Shown: positions 22,205-35,078, counted from the stretch's first letter. The stretch: DNA of 64,000 nt from Adiantum capillus-veneris (GCA_014529385.2 CM043971.1:56665709-56729708), one strand, 5' to 3'. Notes: a model not told the origin generated them from the sequence alone. Program-made: numbers and translations.

Positions 22205-22205
<1 letters not shown>
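21872..22205. other. No recognisable gene
   Basis: I see no coding or repeat signal that can be named in this unique stretch between the GA tract and the C tract. Confidence 0.3.

Positions 22206-22246
<41 letters not shown>
22206..22246 (+). repeat. 41-bp poly-C tract
   Basis: An unbroken run of C followed by (TC)n. The complementary strand is a 41-base G run. Confidence 0.95.
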
Positions 22247-22271
<25 letters not shown>

Positions 22272-22308
22272 CATGGAGACAACGAGAACACAACTTAGCA
22301 AAAACATG

Positions 22309-22356
<48 letters not shown>

Positions 22357-22430
22357 GCATGGAGACAACGAGAAGACAATGTAGCAAAAACACGGAGCAT
22401 GCAATATCTCTCTCTCTCTCTCTCTCAAGT
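22247..22430 (+). repeat. (CT)n plus 45-bp unit repeats upstream of LINE
   Basis: A unit of the form CATGGAGACAACGAGAACAC...TTAGCAAAAACA is bounded by CT tracts and occurs at 22274-22310 and 22357-22403. A third copy lies at 24797-24837, after the LINE. Confidence 0.75.
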
Positions 22431-22447
22431 CCTTGATAAAGCTTGAT

Positions 22448-24591
22448 GCAACTATGGACAGGACAAAGACAACTATCAAAGTCATTTGCATACATACAAG
22501 GCATTGATTCAAAAGAAGAGAAGAAGATGGGAAGTAAAGCAACAAGAATTTCAAGTCCAAGAAAAGGCACATGCATGTGGAAGATTTTGGAGAAACTTGA
22601 GAGGCAAGCGGGTTGAGAATTTTGGTAACTTGAGTCTAGTGGATATGTACACACATTGTAGGCAATTATATGAGCAAGAAAATACTGAAAAAATGCCATT
22701 TTATGGTTCACTCCCATGTATGCCGTCTTTTTTTACTATTGAGGATGTATGCGGTGGGCTTGAAAAGTTGGCCACTCGCAAAGCGGGAGATCTTCAAGGT
22801 ATCAAGCCGGAGATGATCAAATGGACAGGAGATTTTACCCATGAGTGGATGTGTGATATGTTCAACCTTGCACTTCAACATGGTATGCCTTATGATTGGA
22901 GTACTAATTGGGTTAAGCCTTTGCATAAAGGAGGGGATGTAAAGAATGTAAGCAACTACCGGACTATAATGATTGGGTCTCTTATGGAAAAGTTATTTGG
23001 GTGCATAATGGAGATGAAATTGAGTGATTGGGCTGAAGAGAATGACAAGCGTGCAAAGGGACAAGCGGGTTTTCGTCGATGCCATAGCACCATTGATCAT
23101 CTTGTCACTCTTCGTGTTCTCATGGAGGAAAGTCGGTTGAAAGGCAAGCGATTGTATTGTTGTTTTGTGGACTTTAAGAAAGCCTTTGATATGATTCCAC
23201 GTAACAATTTGTGGAGAAGGATGGAAGAACTCCAAGTGCCAAGTGAGTTTATGCTTGTGGTTTCTCGAATCTATGAGAAGGTGATTTGTCAATTGCGCAT
23301 GGGAAGAGAAATTTCAGAAATTTTTGTAAGCACTATTGGGGTTAAACAAGGATGTCCATTGTCACCAACTCTCTTTGGTCTATGCATCGATCAATTGGAA
23401 CAAATGGTACTTGACTTTATGCAAGAAGAAGGCATTGAAGAGGTCACTATTTGCAATGCAGTAATCATGCTTTTGTTGTATGCGGATGATGTAGTGCTTC
23501 TAGCACACACTTTAGAAGATGCACAAAAGCTTATAGTTGTCCTTGAGAACTTTTGCTTGCATAGTGGGCTGATTGTAAATGAATCCAAAACAAAGGTTAT
23601 GCTTGTGAAAACCAACCATAAGGAGAAGCCATGCATTGTGTACAACAACGAGACACTTGAAGTTGTTGAGAGCTTTAAGTACCTCGGCCTTGAGGTTCCA
23701 TCCAATCACAAGTGGCATGAATGTGCTATGCGTCGTTTGGAAGCGGGAAAGAGAGCATATTATGCATTTGAGAACATGTGTAATGCGGGAAACATCAAGT
23801 GTTGGGTTCTCAAGAAGTATCTTTTTGATGCATTGGTGACACCGGTTCTTCTTTATGGAGTTGAAGTGTGGGGTGAGAGCATCTCAAAGTCTACTTGGAA
23901 AGAGTTTGAGAATGTCCAAAAGCGTTTTCTTAAAAACTTTCTCCAAGTTAAGACACAAACACCATATATGCTCCTACTTCTTGAGTCGGGATCTCTTCCA
24001 ATTGAGGTTATGGGCATGGAAAGGGTTGTGGAGTACATGATAAAGATGCGTCAAAACCCCTCACATCGACTTCCTACAATTGCATGGGAAGCAAGCAAAA
24101 AAGTTCAAAAGACGCATAAAAGCAAGATCTTGAGCACGGGATGGATGCAAGACATAAAGAAGTGGTTTGGGAGATGGGATGCATTACACTTGCTACATGA
24201 TGCTTCAATTGACTCTCAAGTGAATGAAGCTTTTCTACAACACCAATGTATTACGGCTTGGGAGAAATCCGGTGGGTCACGCTTCATACATTACACCACC
24301 TATATTGCCCCCAACTACAAAACCATGTTCTTTGCTGAGAGAGGAAACCGTACTCACACTTACATGCTTGAGCCTATTCCCTTGTCCGCGATACGCACTA
24401 TCGCAGCAATTCGGCTTAGCTCCCATTTCCTTCGATGCGAGATAGGTCGTTGGGGCAATGGAGAAGAGTCAAATCGATTGTGCACATTATGCTCACTGCA
24501 AGTTCGAGAGTCTGAGTACCACACACTACTAGAGTGCTCAGCTTTTGATCACATCCGAACTTGCTTCTCTCACATTTTCAGCCATAACTAA
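22448..24591 (+). CDS. LINE reverse transcriptase, intact frame
   Basis: About 710 uninterrupted codons. The N-part (YKALIQKKRRRWEVKQ) resembles the linker after the endonuclease in plant LINEs; the endonuclease itself is missing and there is no in-frame ATG at the very start. RT motifs in order: RKAGDLQGIKPEMIKW, AGFRRCHSTIDHL, CFVDFKKAFDMIPRN, GVKQGCPLSPTLFGLCID, LLYADDVVLLA (catalytic YADD intact), GLIVNESKTKVM and FKYLGLEV. The C-terminus has a zinc-finger-like CTLC...H....C (24478-24540) as in L1-type LINEs. It would perform target-primed reverse transcription. It is the only intact long frame in the window, suggesting recent insertion. No clade is assigned. Confidence 0.85.
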
Positions 24592-24793
24592 ACCTACACA
24601 CTTTCCTCTCCCAGCCAAAGTGTGGGCTCTCCATTGCGACTCTCATCACTACAATTTTGGAGCATCGAGAGTCACTCATCAGCCATACACATACTACATC
24701 ACATGTAACTTTGGTCCCATAGGTCATATTTGACCTCCGAGGACGATAATAAAATCTATCTATCTATCTATCTCTCTCTCTCTCTCTCTCTCT
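24592..24793 (+). other. LINE 3' untranslated region and simple-repeat tail
   Basis: Ends GATAATAAAATC followed by (TCTA)n then (CT)n. LINE copies of several plant clades end in short tandem repeats rather than poly(A); the CT part may instead be target-site sequence. Confidence 0.6.
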
Positions 24794-24836
24794 AGCATGG
24801 AGACAACGAGAACACAGCTTAGCAAAAACACGGAGC

Positions 24837-24874
<38 letters not shown>
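24794..24874 (+). repeat. Third 45-bp unit and (GA)n tract
   Basis: AGCATGGAGACAACGAGAAC and the rest of the unit repeat the sequence upstream of the LINE, followed by about 35 bp of GA. Confidence 0.8.
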
Positions 24875-24879
<5 letters not shown>

Positions 24880-25589
24880 ACGTTTCATAAAGGCTAGCAC
24901 ATCCCACGTCAACTGTCCACCACATCCACATACTCATCGCTTTCTAATGAATGTTTACTACAACACTCACCAATCAATTTGTTTGTACTAAAAAAATTAA
25001 TGCTATTTTTTGCGAGCCAAAAAGAGAAAGCATCTCTATGGCCTTTGCCCTTTGGGTTGGCTAGAAAAGAGAGAGGGGGGGGGGGGGGGGGGAGGGGTAT
25101 CCAGTGAGTGATGATAGAGGTTGTTTTTTTTTTTGGAGCAAAAATAGAGGCTGCAATGGTTGAGAAATGCAATTTTTTTAACGAGACTAGGACCCTCTTG
25201 TTGCATGTGGTTAATTGTAATTGGGATAGCTGGCTTAATGGTTAATTATGTGCTATCTATTTGAATTTTACTAACAGTGAGTTCATGATGGTTTGTTGAT
25301 TGGAACAACTAGGAGGTGTCGTCAAATAATACTTCTCTGTCATTTTATCCTAGCACAACATTTTAGAAATAAGCCACTATGGCTCCTTTGTAAATAGGAC
25401 AGTGAGAATCCACCCTAAGAGGGTCATGCAATAGCTAGTATGTACCACTCATTACTTAAGTGGAGCTAAAGTGTAAAAGAGGGGCCTTCAATTTTGGCAT
25501 CAATAATAAATCAAATATCAAATACCAACTCCACAAGAGAGGTGCCGTGGAGTTGGGGGTTGGATTTTAGGCCTTTCTTGTGTAGATGC
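24875..25589. other. No gene seen; short G-run
   Basis: Contains an interrupted G tract at 25075-25096 and AT-rich sequence. Part may belong to the chromovirus 5' LTR, whose left edge I cannot place. Confidence 0.3.
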
Positions 25590-25944
<355 letters not shown>

Positions 25945-25945
25945 G

Positions 25946-25957
25946 TGGTATCAGAGC
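25946..25957 (+). promoter_or_regulatory. Primer binding site, initiator-Met
   Basis: Perfect TGGTATCAGAGC one base after a CA-ending LTR. It fits both copia and chromovirus elements; the Gag downstream is chromovirus. Confidence 0.8.
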
Positions 25958-27425
25958 AACAGGATTGAGGAAATTGGCAATTAAATTACGAATTGACAAA
26001 TTGATAAGTGACAAATTAAATCTGCTTAAAAACATCCATATTCGATATGGTCAGCTTTAATTTCAACTGATGGTTAATTCTTGTGGATTGTGAACATGGA
26101 ACAGCAAGAATTGAAAATACGAAAGGGATTCAAAGATTTTGAAGAAGAACTTCAAAGAGGAGGTATTGGCCATCAAAGGCGGAAGAGCAAGGACACATAA
26201 AAATTTAAGAAGCTTGGCTAAGTGGTGGTATAGATTCGATAATTGAAATTGGACTTGAGAAAAGGAGTTACGGCAAGGGAGTACAAAGATTCCGAAGATC
26301 TTCCAAGAGACATCGCAAAACTCTCTTGCTCAGTAGCCATGCGAAGGTGGCTTCTTATGTCGAAGAATTACCCATCTTTGGAAGTCTCGACAAAACCCGT
26401 GTGATCCAATCCTTTCATGCAGAAACTCCCACGACGAACATGACCAAATCTTGAAACAATTACATCACAAGGGGGCGCCTTGGTTTGTGGATCACTTTAC
26501 CCTTCTGCCTAGAGGCCTAAATCCGGCTCTGCAAGGCATCCCCATCACTTCTTTGCAGTGTGCTATCAGTCATCCCTACCTGCACGTTGTCAACCTCACA
26601 AGTTAGTGTGTCCACACACACTTTATAAAGAAAAGGTAAGGCCTTAATTTACTCCTAGTAGACCACCCAAGCAAAACTCCCCAATTCAGGAAGCCATTCC
26701 CACCACAATCTCTCAGTCGGCCACCACAAGCATGAAAGTTTGGCCATCCTTCATCAACCGTCTTCGTGGATCATTTCAAAGAGCTAGGGCATTCTTCAAT
26801 TAGCTTTCGGCCCAAGTTACAATTGCAAAACCTATATATATAAATAACCCTTCAACTGGAGTTCATTCACAATCGAATTGCTCAAGATCCTTCAAGCTAT
26901 ACCGTTTTCAACTATCATGAGCCTAGTTACCTAATATTATTTCACCGAAACAATACCAGATGATAATTTTCTTAACGGAGGTCGGCCCTACAAAATAAAT
27001 TTTACCGTGAAGAGTAAAATTATTTTGCCAAAAACATCAAAGGCATTAAGTTGGAGCTAGCAATCACCGATTGCGAACTCGATCGACTTGCAGCCAACCA
27101 TCTGTCCGCTCACCTTTTCGGCAATTTCCTCGCACATCGCCATTCTGGATTGGACGCCAACGCAATCTTAAGCTAAGTACATTTTATTTTTGACATTTCT
27201 TTTACCCTCTCTCACTTATTTTGCATGCCGCATGTGTAAAAGTCTCCATATAGCCATTTTAAATTTCAAAAACACACATTTAAACAGAAAAAAAAGAAAA
27301 AAGAAGAAGAGGAAAAAAAAGAAAAGCAAGCAATCATGGCACACCTTCCACAAGCACCCAGAATTGCTGAATAGCTTGCTAATCTAATGTGCAACAATCC
27401 CTCACGTATGAGTGCATGCAAAGGC
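25958..27425 (+). other. Chromovirus leader
   Basis: 1.5 kb between primer site and recognisable Gag with no sustained reading frame. It is rich in A and T, with a TATATATAAATA at 26831-26842. I see no other feature in it. Confidence 0.4.
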
Positions 27426-27429
27426 AAGA

Positions 27430-28310
27430 GCTTGAAGATAAATTATTACATTCTGCACACATAGAATCTGCACCGGCACCCAAGCAAAACAAAATTAGCA
27501 AAAAAGCCTTTGCTTTCAAAAAATTTGATGGCACTAAAGATGCTAGCATGTTCTAGCATGGGTTAGTCAATTAGATGACTATTTTCATGATGAAGACTTT
27601 TCCGAACGTGAAATGGTAAAATGTGCATCAAATCATGTCACCAGTAGCACTGCACTGTGGTGGAACGCCACCAAACAGCACGAGAAAAGACCACATACCT
27701 GGGATGCATTCAAAAATCTGTTTTTACCTCAATTTTTTCCCACACAATATAAAGCTAAAGAATGACGCCAGTGGGATTTAATTTGACATGGTCAAAATGA
27801 AGATGTCCAAGGCTATACTGATCATTTTTGGAACTATTTGATTCAATTGCAAGCTATTGAACATGTCAATCGTAGGAAATCAAAGTCTAAATATATCTTT
27901 GGCTTAGCACTACGAATTGGTGCTCAAGTAGATATGTTTGAACCGGATTCACTGTCAATGGCTATTAATTTGGCCCTTAATGCGGAGAAGAAGAAAGGTG
28001 GACAACCCTCTCACACCAAAAAAACTGCTAACACTAACTGTAACAAGAGAGCTTCTTTCTCTCCTAACCTTGACAGGAACAAACATCAATGCCGTACCTT
28101 TTTCAAGAGACTTAGATTTGACAATTTTGCTACAACTTCTCAATCTCATAGCAACAACAACAACAACACGCAACAATGATCCAACCAAGATTCTTTCAAC
28201 CAACGTCCTGCTCAAAATTCTAATGGTAATAAAAAGGTGAAGTGTTTCAAATGTTTTCAATATGGTCATTATGCAGATAAGTGCCCAAAAAAGTCTTGTT
28301 AAGAGCAATG
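27430..28310 (+). pseudogene. Chromovirus Gag
   Basis: In several frames the translation gives FKKFDGTKDASMF, ALWWNATKQHEKRPHTWDAF and FLPQFFPTQYKAKE, then IQLQAIEHVNRR, the retrotransposon Gag capsid region. A Lys/Asn-rich linker follows, then a perfect CCHC knuckle CFKCFQYGHYADKC at about 28246-28287. At least four stops or frameshifts break it. It would have been the capsid/nucleocapsid precursor. Confidence 0.75.
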
Positions 28311-28419
28311 GCCAATCAAATGGTCAATCCAATGGAGTCAACCAAAATCCAAGCCAAAAATCCTTCAACAACAATCACCCCAATGGAGCTACTGTTAACC
28401 TCATCAAAATTCTAATCTT

Positions 28420-28740
28420 GACATGGAAGCTAATTACGGTGAGGGATATGATCCTGAGTATGATCACGATGACAACCCATCTTCAAGTACTTCTATATCT
28501 CCTCACACTTTGTTTAAAGTGCAAGGCACAATCAAGGGCAAAAGTGTCACTATTCTTTTAGACGGTGGCAGTAGCCATGATTTTATTTATGCACAATTGG
28601 CACAACAGCTCTCTCTCTCTGAAATTTCTTCACCTCACAAGGTGAAAATTGTTTTTAATAATCAAAATTTTAACTGCAAATCCAAGTCACTATTGAACAC
28701 AAGTGCGTACATTTTTTGTAGAACCATTCCTTGGTCTTAA
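28420..28740 (+). pseudogene. Chromovirus protease
   Basis: A 105-codon frame with LFKVQGTIKGKSVTILLDGG then SSHDFIYAQLAQQL, the retropepsin active site with Asp-Gly-Gly instead of Asp-Ser-Gly. The frame ends early at 28738, and the segment to the RT is decayed. Confidence 0.75.
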
Positions 28741-28984
28741 TACGATTTTGGGAATGCCATTTCGACATGAATTTGATCGTTGATTAATTATAAAACTTGT
28801 ACCATGTTTCTCACTCATAATAATAAAAAATTCTCCATCCAAGCAACAGTAACACACCAAAAATTTCCACTCCTTTCTCACACTCAAGCCAAAAGAGCCA
28901 TTTGAAAACTAGGAAAAACATATCGTGTGTTGGTAAATCAAATTACTGCTGAAACTAAAACCTCACATAACTCTTCACACGATG

Positions 28985-29676
28985 ATTTTCTCACAACTTC
29001 AAAATTGTTTCATGCATGATCTACCACCTAGAATACCACCTTTACGCCAAGAAGACCACAAAATAGATATTATACCGGGTAGTGAACCTCCTTGTAGAGC
29101 ACCTTATTGTGTAAATCCAACTGCACACAGGAATTATAAGACCTACTAGTTCATCATATGGCACTCAATACTTCTTGATAAGAAGAAAAATGGGACTTCT
29201 TGTATGTGTATTGATTACAGGGCTTTAAACAATATCACCATCAAGAATAGGTTTCTTATTCCTAAAGTGGATGATCTATTAGACAAACTAAAAGGAGCAA
29301 ACATCTTTAGTAAAATTGACCTCAAATCAGGGTATCACAAAGTCAAAATGTTTGATCAAGATGTATACAAAATTGCTTTCAGAATACAAACGATACACTA
29401 TGAATTTCTTGTCATGTAATTTGGTTTGACAAATGCACCAGCCACATTCACATGCATGATGAAAAGAATTTTTATTGACCATCAAGATTTTGTGATTGTA
29501 TTCTTTGATGACATTCTTGTATTCAATAAATCAGAACAAGAACATAAAGAGCATTTAACACATCTATTTGAACTGCTTGCACACAAGCACTTGTATCTGA
29601 ATCCTGAGAAGAGTTCATTTTTCCAATCTGAAATTGAATATTTGGGACATATTGTATCGGGCAAGGGAATCTACGT
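28985..29676 (+). pseudogene. Chromovirus reverse transcriptase, cut by an LTR
   Basis: Two frames (29204-29419, 29426-29676) split by a stop give CIDYRALNNITIKNRFLIPK, LDKLKGANIFSKIDLKSGYH, FGLTNAPATFTCMM, an intact catalytic FFDD in VIVFFDDILVF and HIVSGKGIYV. At that last codon (29676) the TGTTAGC LTR begins. The continuation VDPKKIEAIQ is at 13330-13247 on the other strand. Confidence 0.85.
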
Positions 29677-30596
29677 TGTTAGCAACAAGCTAACACGCAT
29701 ACCTTTTTTTGGAGTTCTCTTTGTAAAACACTTATTATTTTGTTTAATCGAGAATATTGTAACTCCTATTTTCTCGGACAAACTCTGTAATTAATGAGCC
29801 GGGGCTACAAGCTTCTAGATTGTATCACCCTATCATTACTCAGCTTTGGTAGAACTCCAGATTATTAGTTTGACCACCCAAAAACCTTGGCTAAGGTGTA
29901 AAATCCAATTTTTGTAAGTTTTTCATAAGTTTTTGGATAATGAAATACACAGCATGAGCTAACGGCGCTCACTACTCTCCTTCTCGCGCTTCCTACTCCC
30001 TCCCCAATTGTCATATTATAGTCGCGCTTATTGCATTGCAACCACAGGTAAGAGCTCTACGCATTGACGTAAGCAATTCACAGTATTTTGTAGCTTTTAG
30101 AGTCGCCTTCCCACAGCCTGATCTCATCATAACTAGGAATTTACACTTTCAAATAAAAAAATAAACATAGGCGGGGTACTGGGCATCATTGCTAAGCATT
30201 TAGATGCATTCTGGGTCAAAAATGACTAAGTCAAAAATCCACTGCTGTTAATAATTGCCATTTTGAAACTTGCCCTAAAGTGGGATTTGAGACCATAAGT
30301 ATGTGTGCTTAGGTCTTATAAACATGTCCTAGAAGTTTTGTTACGTTTAGATGTCATTTGATGTTGTAACGGATGTGATCTGTTTGCCGATGAGCGATTG
30401 GCTTTTGGTGATTTTAGTCACTTGAGTGTAGCTTGAGTTAGATGCGAGCTGTTAATTGTTTTCCGAGAGATTGGCAACCTCTTGTAGCCTCTATGCACTA
30501 GTCGAGGCAGCTTCGTCCCATGGATTGAAAATTTAATCGTGGTTTTTGCTAATACTGCAATAAGATATGATGGTGAGATTAGACATGCGTCCCACA
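29677..30596 (+). repeat. 920-bp LTR (5' LTR)
   Basis: Starts TGTTAGCAACAAGC, ends GCGTCCCACA and is homologous throughout to 14249-13331 on the minus strand. It is preceded by TACGT inside the chromovirus RT and followed by a gypsy primer binding site. Confidence 0.9.
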
Positions 30597-30598
30597 TT

Positions 30599-30616
30599 TG
30601 GCGCCGTTGCTGGGGA
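30599..30616 (+). promoter_or_regulatory. Gypsy primer binding site
   Basis: TGGCGCCGTTGCTGGGGA lies two bases after the LTR. Sites of this TGGCGCCGTTGC form are widespread in plant Ty3/gypsy elements and prime minus-strand DNA synthesis. Confidence 0.9.
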
Positions 30617-32560
30617 TCGAAGATACATAAACTAGGAAAAAATACGAGCGTCTTGTGAAGTTGTCCTTTAACTTCCTTTAGGTTTGCCTAGAGTTCAAAA
30701 CTTTCTTTTAGAAACTGCATAGCTTAAGATTGACGTCTTTTACTGTGTAGAGGTAGCTTGGAAGTAATCGTACTTGCTGAGTGCCTTTATGATTGTAGGA
30801 TTATAGAAATAGATTAGGATTTTGAAAATGATTGGTAGACGAAACAAGTCTTAAGAGCAGTGCTCAGAAAACCATAAAAAACAAGAAAATGAGTCTTTAT
30901 GGACACTTTCAACAATCCCATTGCATGAGAATCTAAGAGTAGGGTAAGTAGGATCCGAGGTGGATTTCAGAACATTGCTCTCTCTGAAAGAATCAAAGTG
31001 TGAGTTTTTATTGGAAGTTGCAAAATTTCAGGTCTACGGCTAGAAAAAGCTCGAAAAGACTCGAAACTACTCAAACCGACTGGAGAGTAAGCTTAAAAGT
31101 TGTCTAAACCAGTTGGTAAGCTCAAAACACTCCGAGGTAAAAATTTCAAGAGTTGGCCAAAACTCAACAGATTATCTACTTTTTCTTGACATTTTAGGCC
31201 AAATTAAGTTTTGAATTGATTCATAGGCTTAAAATAGCCATGTAAAGACTGTCTTTGAAAAAATTGCAAAAAAGTATTCATTTCAAGCATGAAGTTAATA
31301 ATTGTGATTATTAACTTTCTGCTCTAAATTGACCAAGGTTCATACCATTGACTCATTGCACATGTACAAACAACTTTTGTAAAGGCCCAAGAGATTTGAA
31401 TCACCAAACTGGCAAAAAACTAAGTAAAAACTAAAGTTTGTACTGACTTTTTGAATCTTGAGTGTAAATTGGGGAAAAATTTGTCCAAACTTGTTGAAAA
31501 TTGATTCATAGGCTTATATTGATGTGATAAACATGTGTAAATGCTCAGTTGACCAAAAAGATGCAAAAAGTTGCTAGTTGTAAATAATCGCGATTATTTA
31601 TATCTGCCCCATTTTTCAACTTCTTTGACCAAGTCAGCATACCACTAGTTTAACCATGTTGTAATAAGCCCACAAACCAAATTTGGGAAGATTTAGATCA
31701 CTAGATTGAAAATTGTGACCAAATTAACAAAATTAATATGCGGGTAGAAAATTGATGACCATTTGACAAAAAATTGTCCAAACTTGATGAAACTTAGCTA
31801 GTGACCTTAACTTAGGGTGCTTAACAGATCTGTGTCAAAGTTGGAGCAAAAAGTTGCAAAAATATAGCCAGAGTAAATAATCGCGATTATTTACAATTGC
31901 TTCAAAACTTGAGAATTTGCACATTTGAGTATACCACAAGGTCAAGCATATCAAGTAGACCTCACAAATCAATTTTGGTGAAATTTGGATCCCAAAAGTG
32001 AGACTTAAGCCAGATTCTCAAAATCAGAGTCTGCGGACATAAAACACTTGATAAACTTGATCAGATTTTCTCCAAACCTGTTGAAACTTGTCCAAGGACT
32101 TTAACAAGTTGTATACTTGCCAAACCAATCCAAAAAGTGCAAAAATTTGACAAAAGTAAATAATCGCGATTATTTACTATTGCTATCCAGAGACATCAAT
32201 TTTGACTTTTGAACTTATACAATGTTAGGCCAGCATAATATAAAGCCATGGGGAAATTTTGGATTCAATCGGATCAAAACTGGTACATGTTCACTCAGTT
32301 TCCAGGTTACAGATTAAACCTTTGCTAAAGTCGAATCTGAATGTCAAATTTTGACTCCCATAGCTCGATTTGAAGTGATACACATAGACCAACCACGGGA
32401 GTTAGCAAAAACTCTACTGTCTTTATAGAAGAATAGCTAACTTGATCAAATTTGTACAGGAATCAGGTTGCAGACGAGGAATCATTGACTTGACAGAAAG
32501 TTGCAATTGAATCAAGTGGAAATTGACAACAAGTCAATACAAAGGTGAGTACTCTATCCA
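30617..32560 (+). other. Leader with palindromic repeat array
   Basis: 1.9 kb of non-coding sequence composed of diverged units of about 290 bp. Palindromes lie at 31295-31314 (degenerate, TGTG core), 31581-31600, 31874-31893 and 32157-32176 (all three perfect). The units also share phrases such as AACTTGATGAAACTT and AAAAAGTTGCAAAAA. No long frame is present. Confidence 0.7.
31295..32176 (+). repeat. Four spaced 20-bp palindromes
   Basis: TAAATAATCGCGATTATTTA is perfect at three sites and decayed at the first. Start-to-start spacings are 286, 293 and 283 bp, the same period as the minus-strand array at 18017-18614. Confidence 0.9.
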
Positions 32561-32749
32561 TGGCTTCATAAGTCTATATGAACCTTAGATCTGGTCGTGT
32601 ACTAGGAAATTAGGCCATACTTGGAGAAACCTCTAGTAGAGTATCCACCAAAGAAAGTGTGAATCAAAGCAATTCCTTGCACACAATTCTTGAAGAAGTC
32701 TTAGACACTTTTTCAGACTCAACATCCGAAATGTCTTCTTACTCGACTC

Positions 32750-34548
32750 ACTCGCAAACCGGAATGACAATGCGCTATAAGCATATACTCTCTTTTTACA
32801 AGACTAACCACCATGGAGCCTAGGTTTACTTGGACCCTAACAAGGAGTATGCTATTTGCATTGATGACCATGGTATTGAGTTCAAAGAAGAGATTAGGGC
32901 AAAAAACAAGGAAAAATGTATATGGACAGAAACGGAACTCAGTATGTACAAGTTGAAAACCTTGATGTGGTAGACAAATAAGGGTTAGAAGTAAACACTA
33001 TAATCCCAGATATGTCAGCAAAAGCTGGACCACCAACTTTGGAATTCGAGGGATACGATCAAGTAGATTTGAAGCCTTTGAAATGGCTTACTACATATAA
33101 TCCTAGGATCGGAGTCTATTTTGGGAAGATAGAAACATAAAAGATCTTTTGTGGACTTTGCATGCCAAACCAAGACAACTAACGGCCATGAAGATCATCT
33201 ATATCTTCAAGATCAAAGATAAGGAATTAGCAGCCTACCAACCTACCTGTTTAGGGATGGTTATAACAACAACTTTGTTATGATGACTCTGAGGAGGTAT
33301 AACAAACCAAATACCAAGGGTATTCCATAGGGGATTGGATATTGGAACAAGGACCATAAACCATTCCAAGAGATGAACACCGTGAGAGATCATCTGAGAG
33401 TAATGTAAAGAAACCAGAAACCACCTCATCACGTAGAAAACCGGGTGACACTAATGCCAGTCTAGGGCTACATGAGTCACTATTTCCAACCAATTGGTTC
33501 AGGACCAACTACCACAAGACCGAGAGTTGAACCAAACAGACGCGTCAGACCAGCTGATTTTCAGAAATGGGTCAGCAAATACAGTGGATCAGGGGATGCA
33601 TACGACCACTTAGAAAGCTTTAAGCAAGTGCTAAGAGCAGAACATATATTCGATTTCCATACTCAATTCGAGGGGTTTGGAATGACATTAGAAGAAAAAG
33701 CATTGACATGGTTCCAAAACATTCCACCAAGGTCAATCATGGACTTGAATACATTAGCTCAAGGATTTGTAGCTGCTTGTTCCAAAACGGGGATCAAACA
33801 TAATACGGTAGCTCAAATTTACAGCTTTAAACAGAAGCATGGTGAGTCTATTAGGGATTGTGCAACTCGAATGAAACAATACATTGCCAGATGCCCAAGG
33901 CTAGAGATACCTACAGAAGAACAACTTGTATCCTTATTTCTAGAGGGACTGCTAAACAAAAAACTTCATGCTATACTCTATAGTAAAAAGCATACAACCC
34001 TAGAAGAGTGTGTGTCAGATGCTATTGACTTAGGAGACAATTGTGATATTTTTAACAAAGAAGATGTCCCTAAGGATAACCAAAGCGAGGAAAAATCATC
34101 TACTAAACCAGCACAAGTGGGAACGGCTACTGCAGCACCACTTTCAGCCATAGAAGATATGCTTAAAAGGATGAATGACATGATGCCTCAACAGGGACAA
34201 CCAATTAGGCCACAAAAATGGTGTGCAATTGATGGTAAATGGACCAACCATGAGACCCACGAGTGCTATTTCAGACCAAAGTATGATGGGAATGTTCAGT
34301 ACGTGCCCATGAGGCCACAAGGACAACCCATGTATAGATATCAGCTTAATATGGCCCAAGCTCAAAAACCACCAATGGGTATGGAAAGACCTCAACATGT
34401 GTCGGGACAACAACCTCCGTACCCAGGACCTAATGCAGTGCCTGTAAAGTACATGCACTCTAAAGGAATCATAGATGAACAAGCATTAGTGTCTGTTACA
34501 CCATATGCAGAGCCTAGTCCATCTACAATAATGATAGAAGGAGATTGA
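32750..34548 (+). pseudogene. Gypsy Gag capsid region
   Basis: From 33472 a 358-codon frame is open; upstream (32750-33470) the same protein continues in broken frames (YAICIDDHGIEFKEE). The core shows QKWVSKYSGSGDAYDHLESF, KALTWFQNIPPRSI and GFVAACSKTGIKHNT, then LEECVSDAIDLGDN, the retrotransposon Gag helical core. Near 34220-34265 CAIDGKWTNHETHECYF looks like a decayed or unusual zinc-binding segment. It is followed by a Pro/Gln/Tyr-rich tail. The frame is intact but its N-terminus is lost. Confidence 0.75.
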
Positions 34549-35060
34549 TATAATTCACATCCACCACCAATGGAAGAAATCGTGACTTATGCTCCACTAG
34601 AGCTCGCACCAATGTATTATGTAGCTAATCAAGGTGTCAAACCTCCCATGGTAAGACCCATGATTAAGCCAAGAACAGGAAACTGTCATAACTGAGGTGC
34701 AGATGATCACTGGAAAAATGAATGTCCAGAGTCTGACAAAAACCTCAAACCAGTTGAAGCCTATTGTATACAATGTTGCAAAAAGGGAGGACACTTTCTG
34801 GAAGATTGTCCTAAAAATCCTTTGAACAAGGGTAAAACCATAGTAAACGTAGTCCAAGTGATACCTAGTAGCTCATCAGAGAGTGAACCAATTGTTCCAA
34901 TCAAGGTAATCACTAGAGCCCAGGCCAAGAAAAAGAAACACAACTCCTCTAATGATTTGAAAAATACAAAAGTTTCCTCTCAAAGGATCAAAAGAAGCAG
35001 AAGCAAAAGATATGAGATGAGAAAACAAAAACAACGGGTTGAAATCGGGAGAAAGCAAAA
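34549..35060 (+). pseudogene. Gag zinc knuckles and basic tail
   Basis: Two knuckles follow the capsid frame. The first, CHN-stop-GADDHWKNEC near 34689, has a TGA in place of its second Cys. The second, CIQCCKKGGHFLEDC near 34768, has one extra residue before His. A basic tail, KVITRAQAKKKKH, then a Ser/Arg/Lys-rich run follows. These would bind genomic RNA in an active element. Confidence 0.65.
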
Positions 35061-35078
35061 AAGCTATTCCAAGAAAAG

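Larger units (their letters stand above)
22404..24793 (+). mobile_element. 5'-truncated LINE retrotransposon
   Basis: One RT-bearing reading frame followed by about 160 bp of 3' untranslated sequence and a TCTA/TC simple-repeat tail. No apurinic endonuclease or ORF1 sequence is seen upstream, where the coding region meets CT microsatellite, so the copy is 5'-truncated. Related CT-plus-45-bp units flank it on both sides. Confidence 0.75.
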
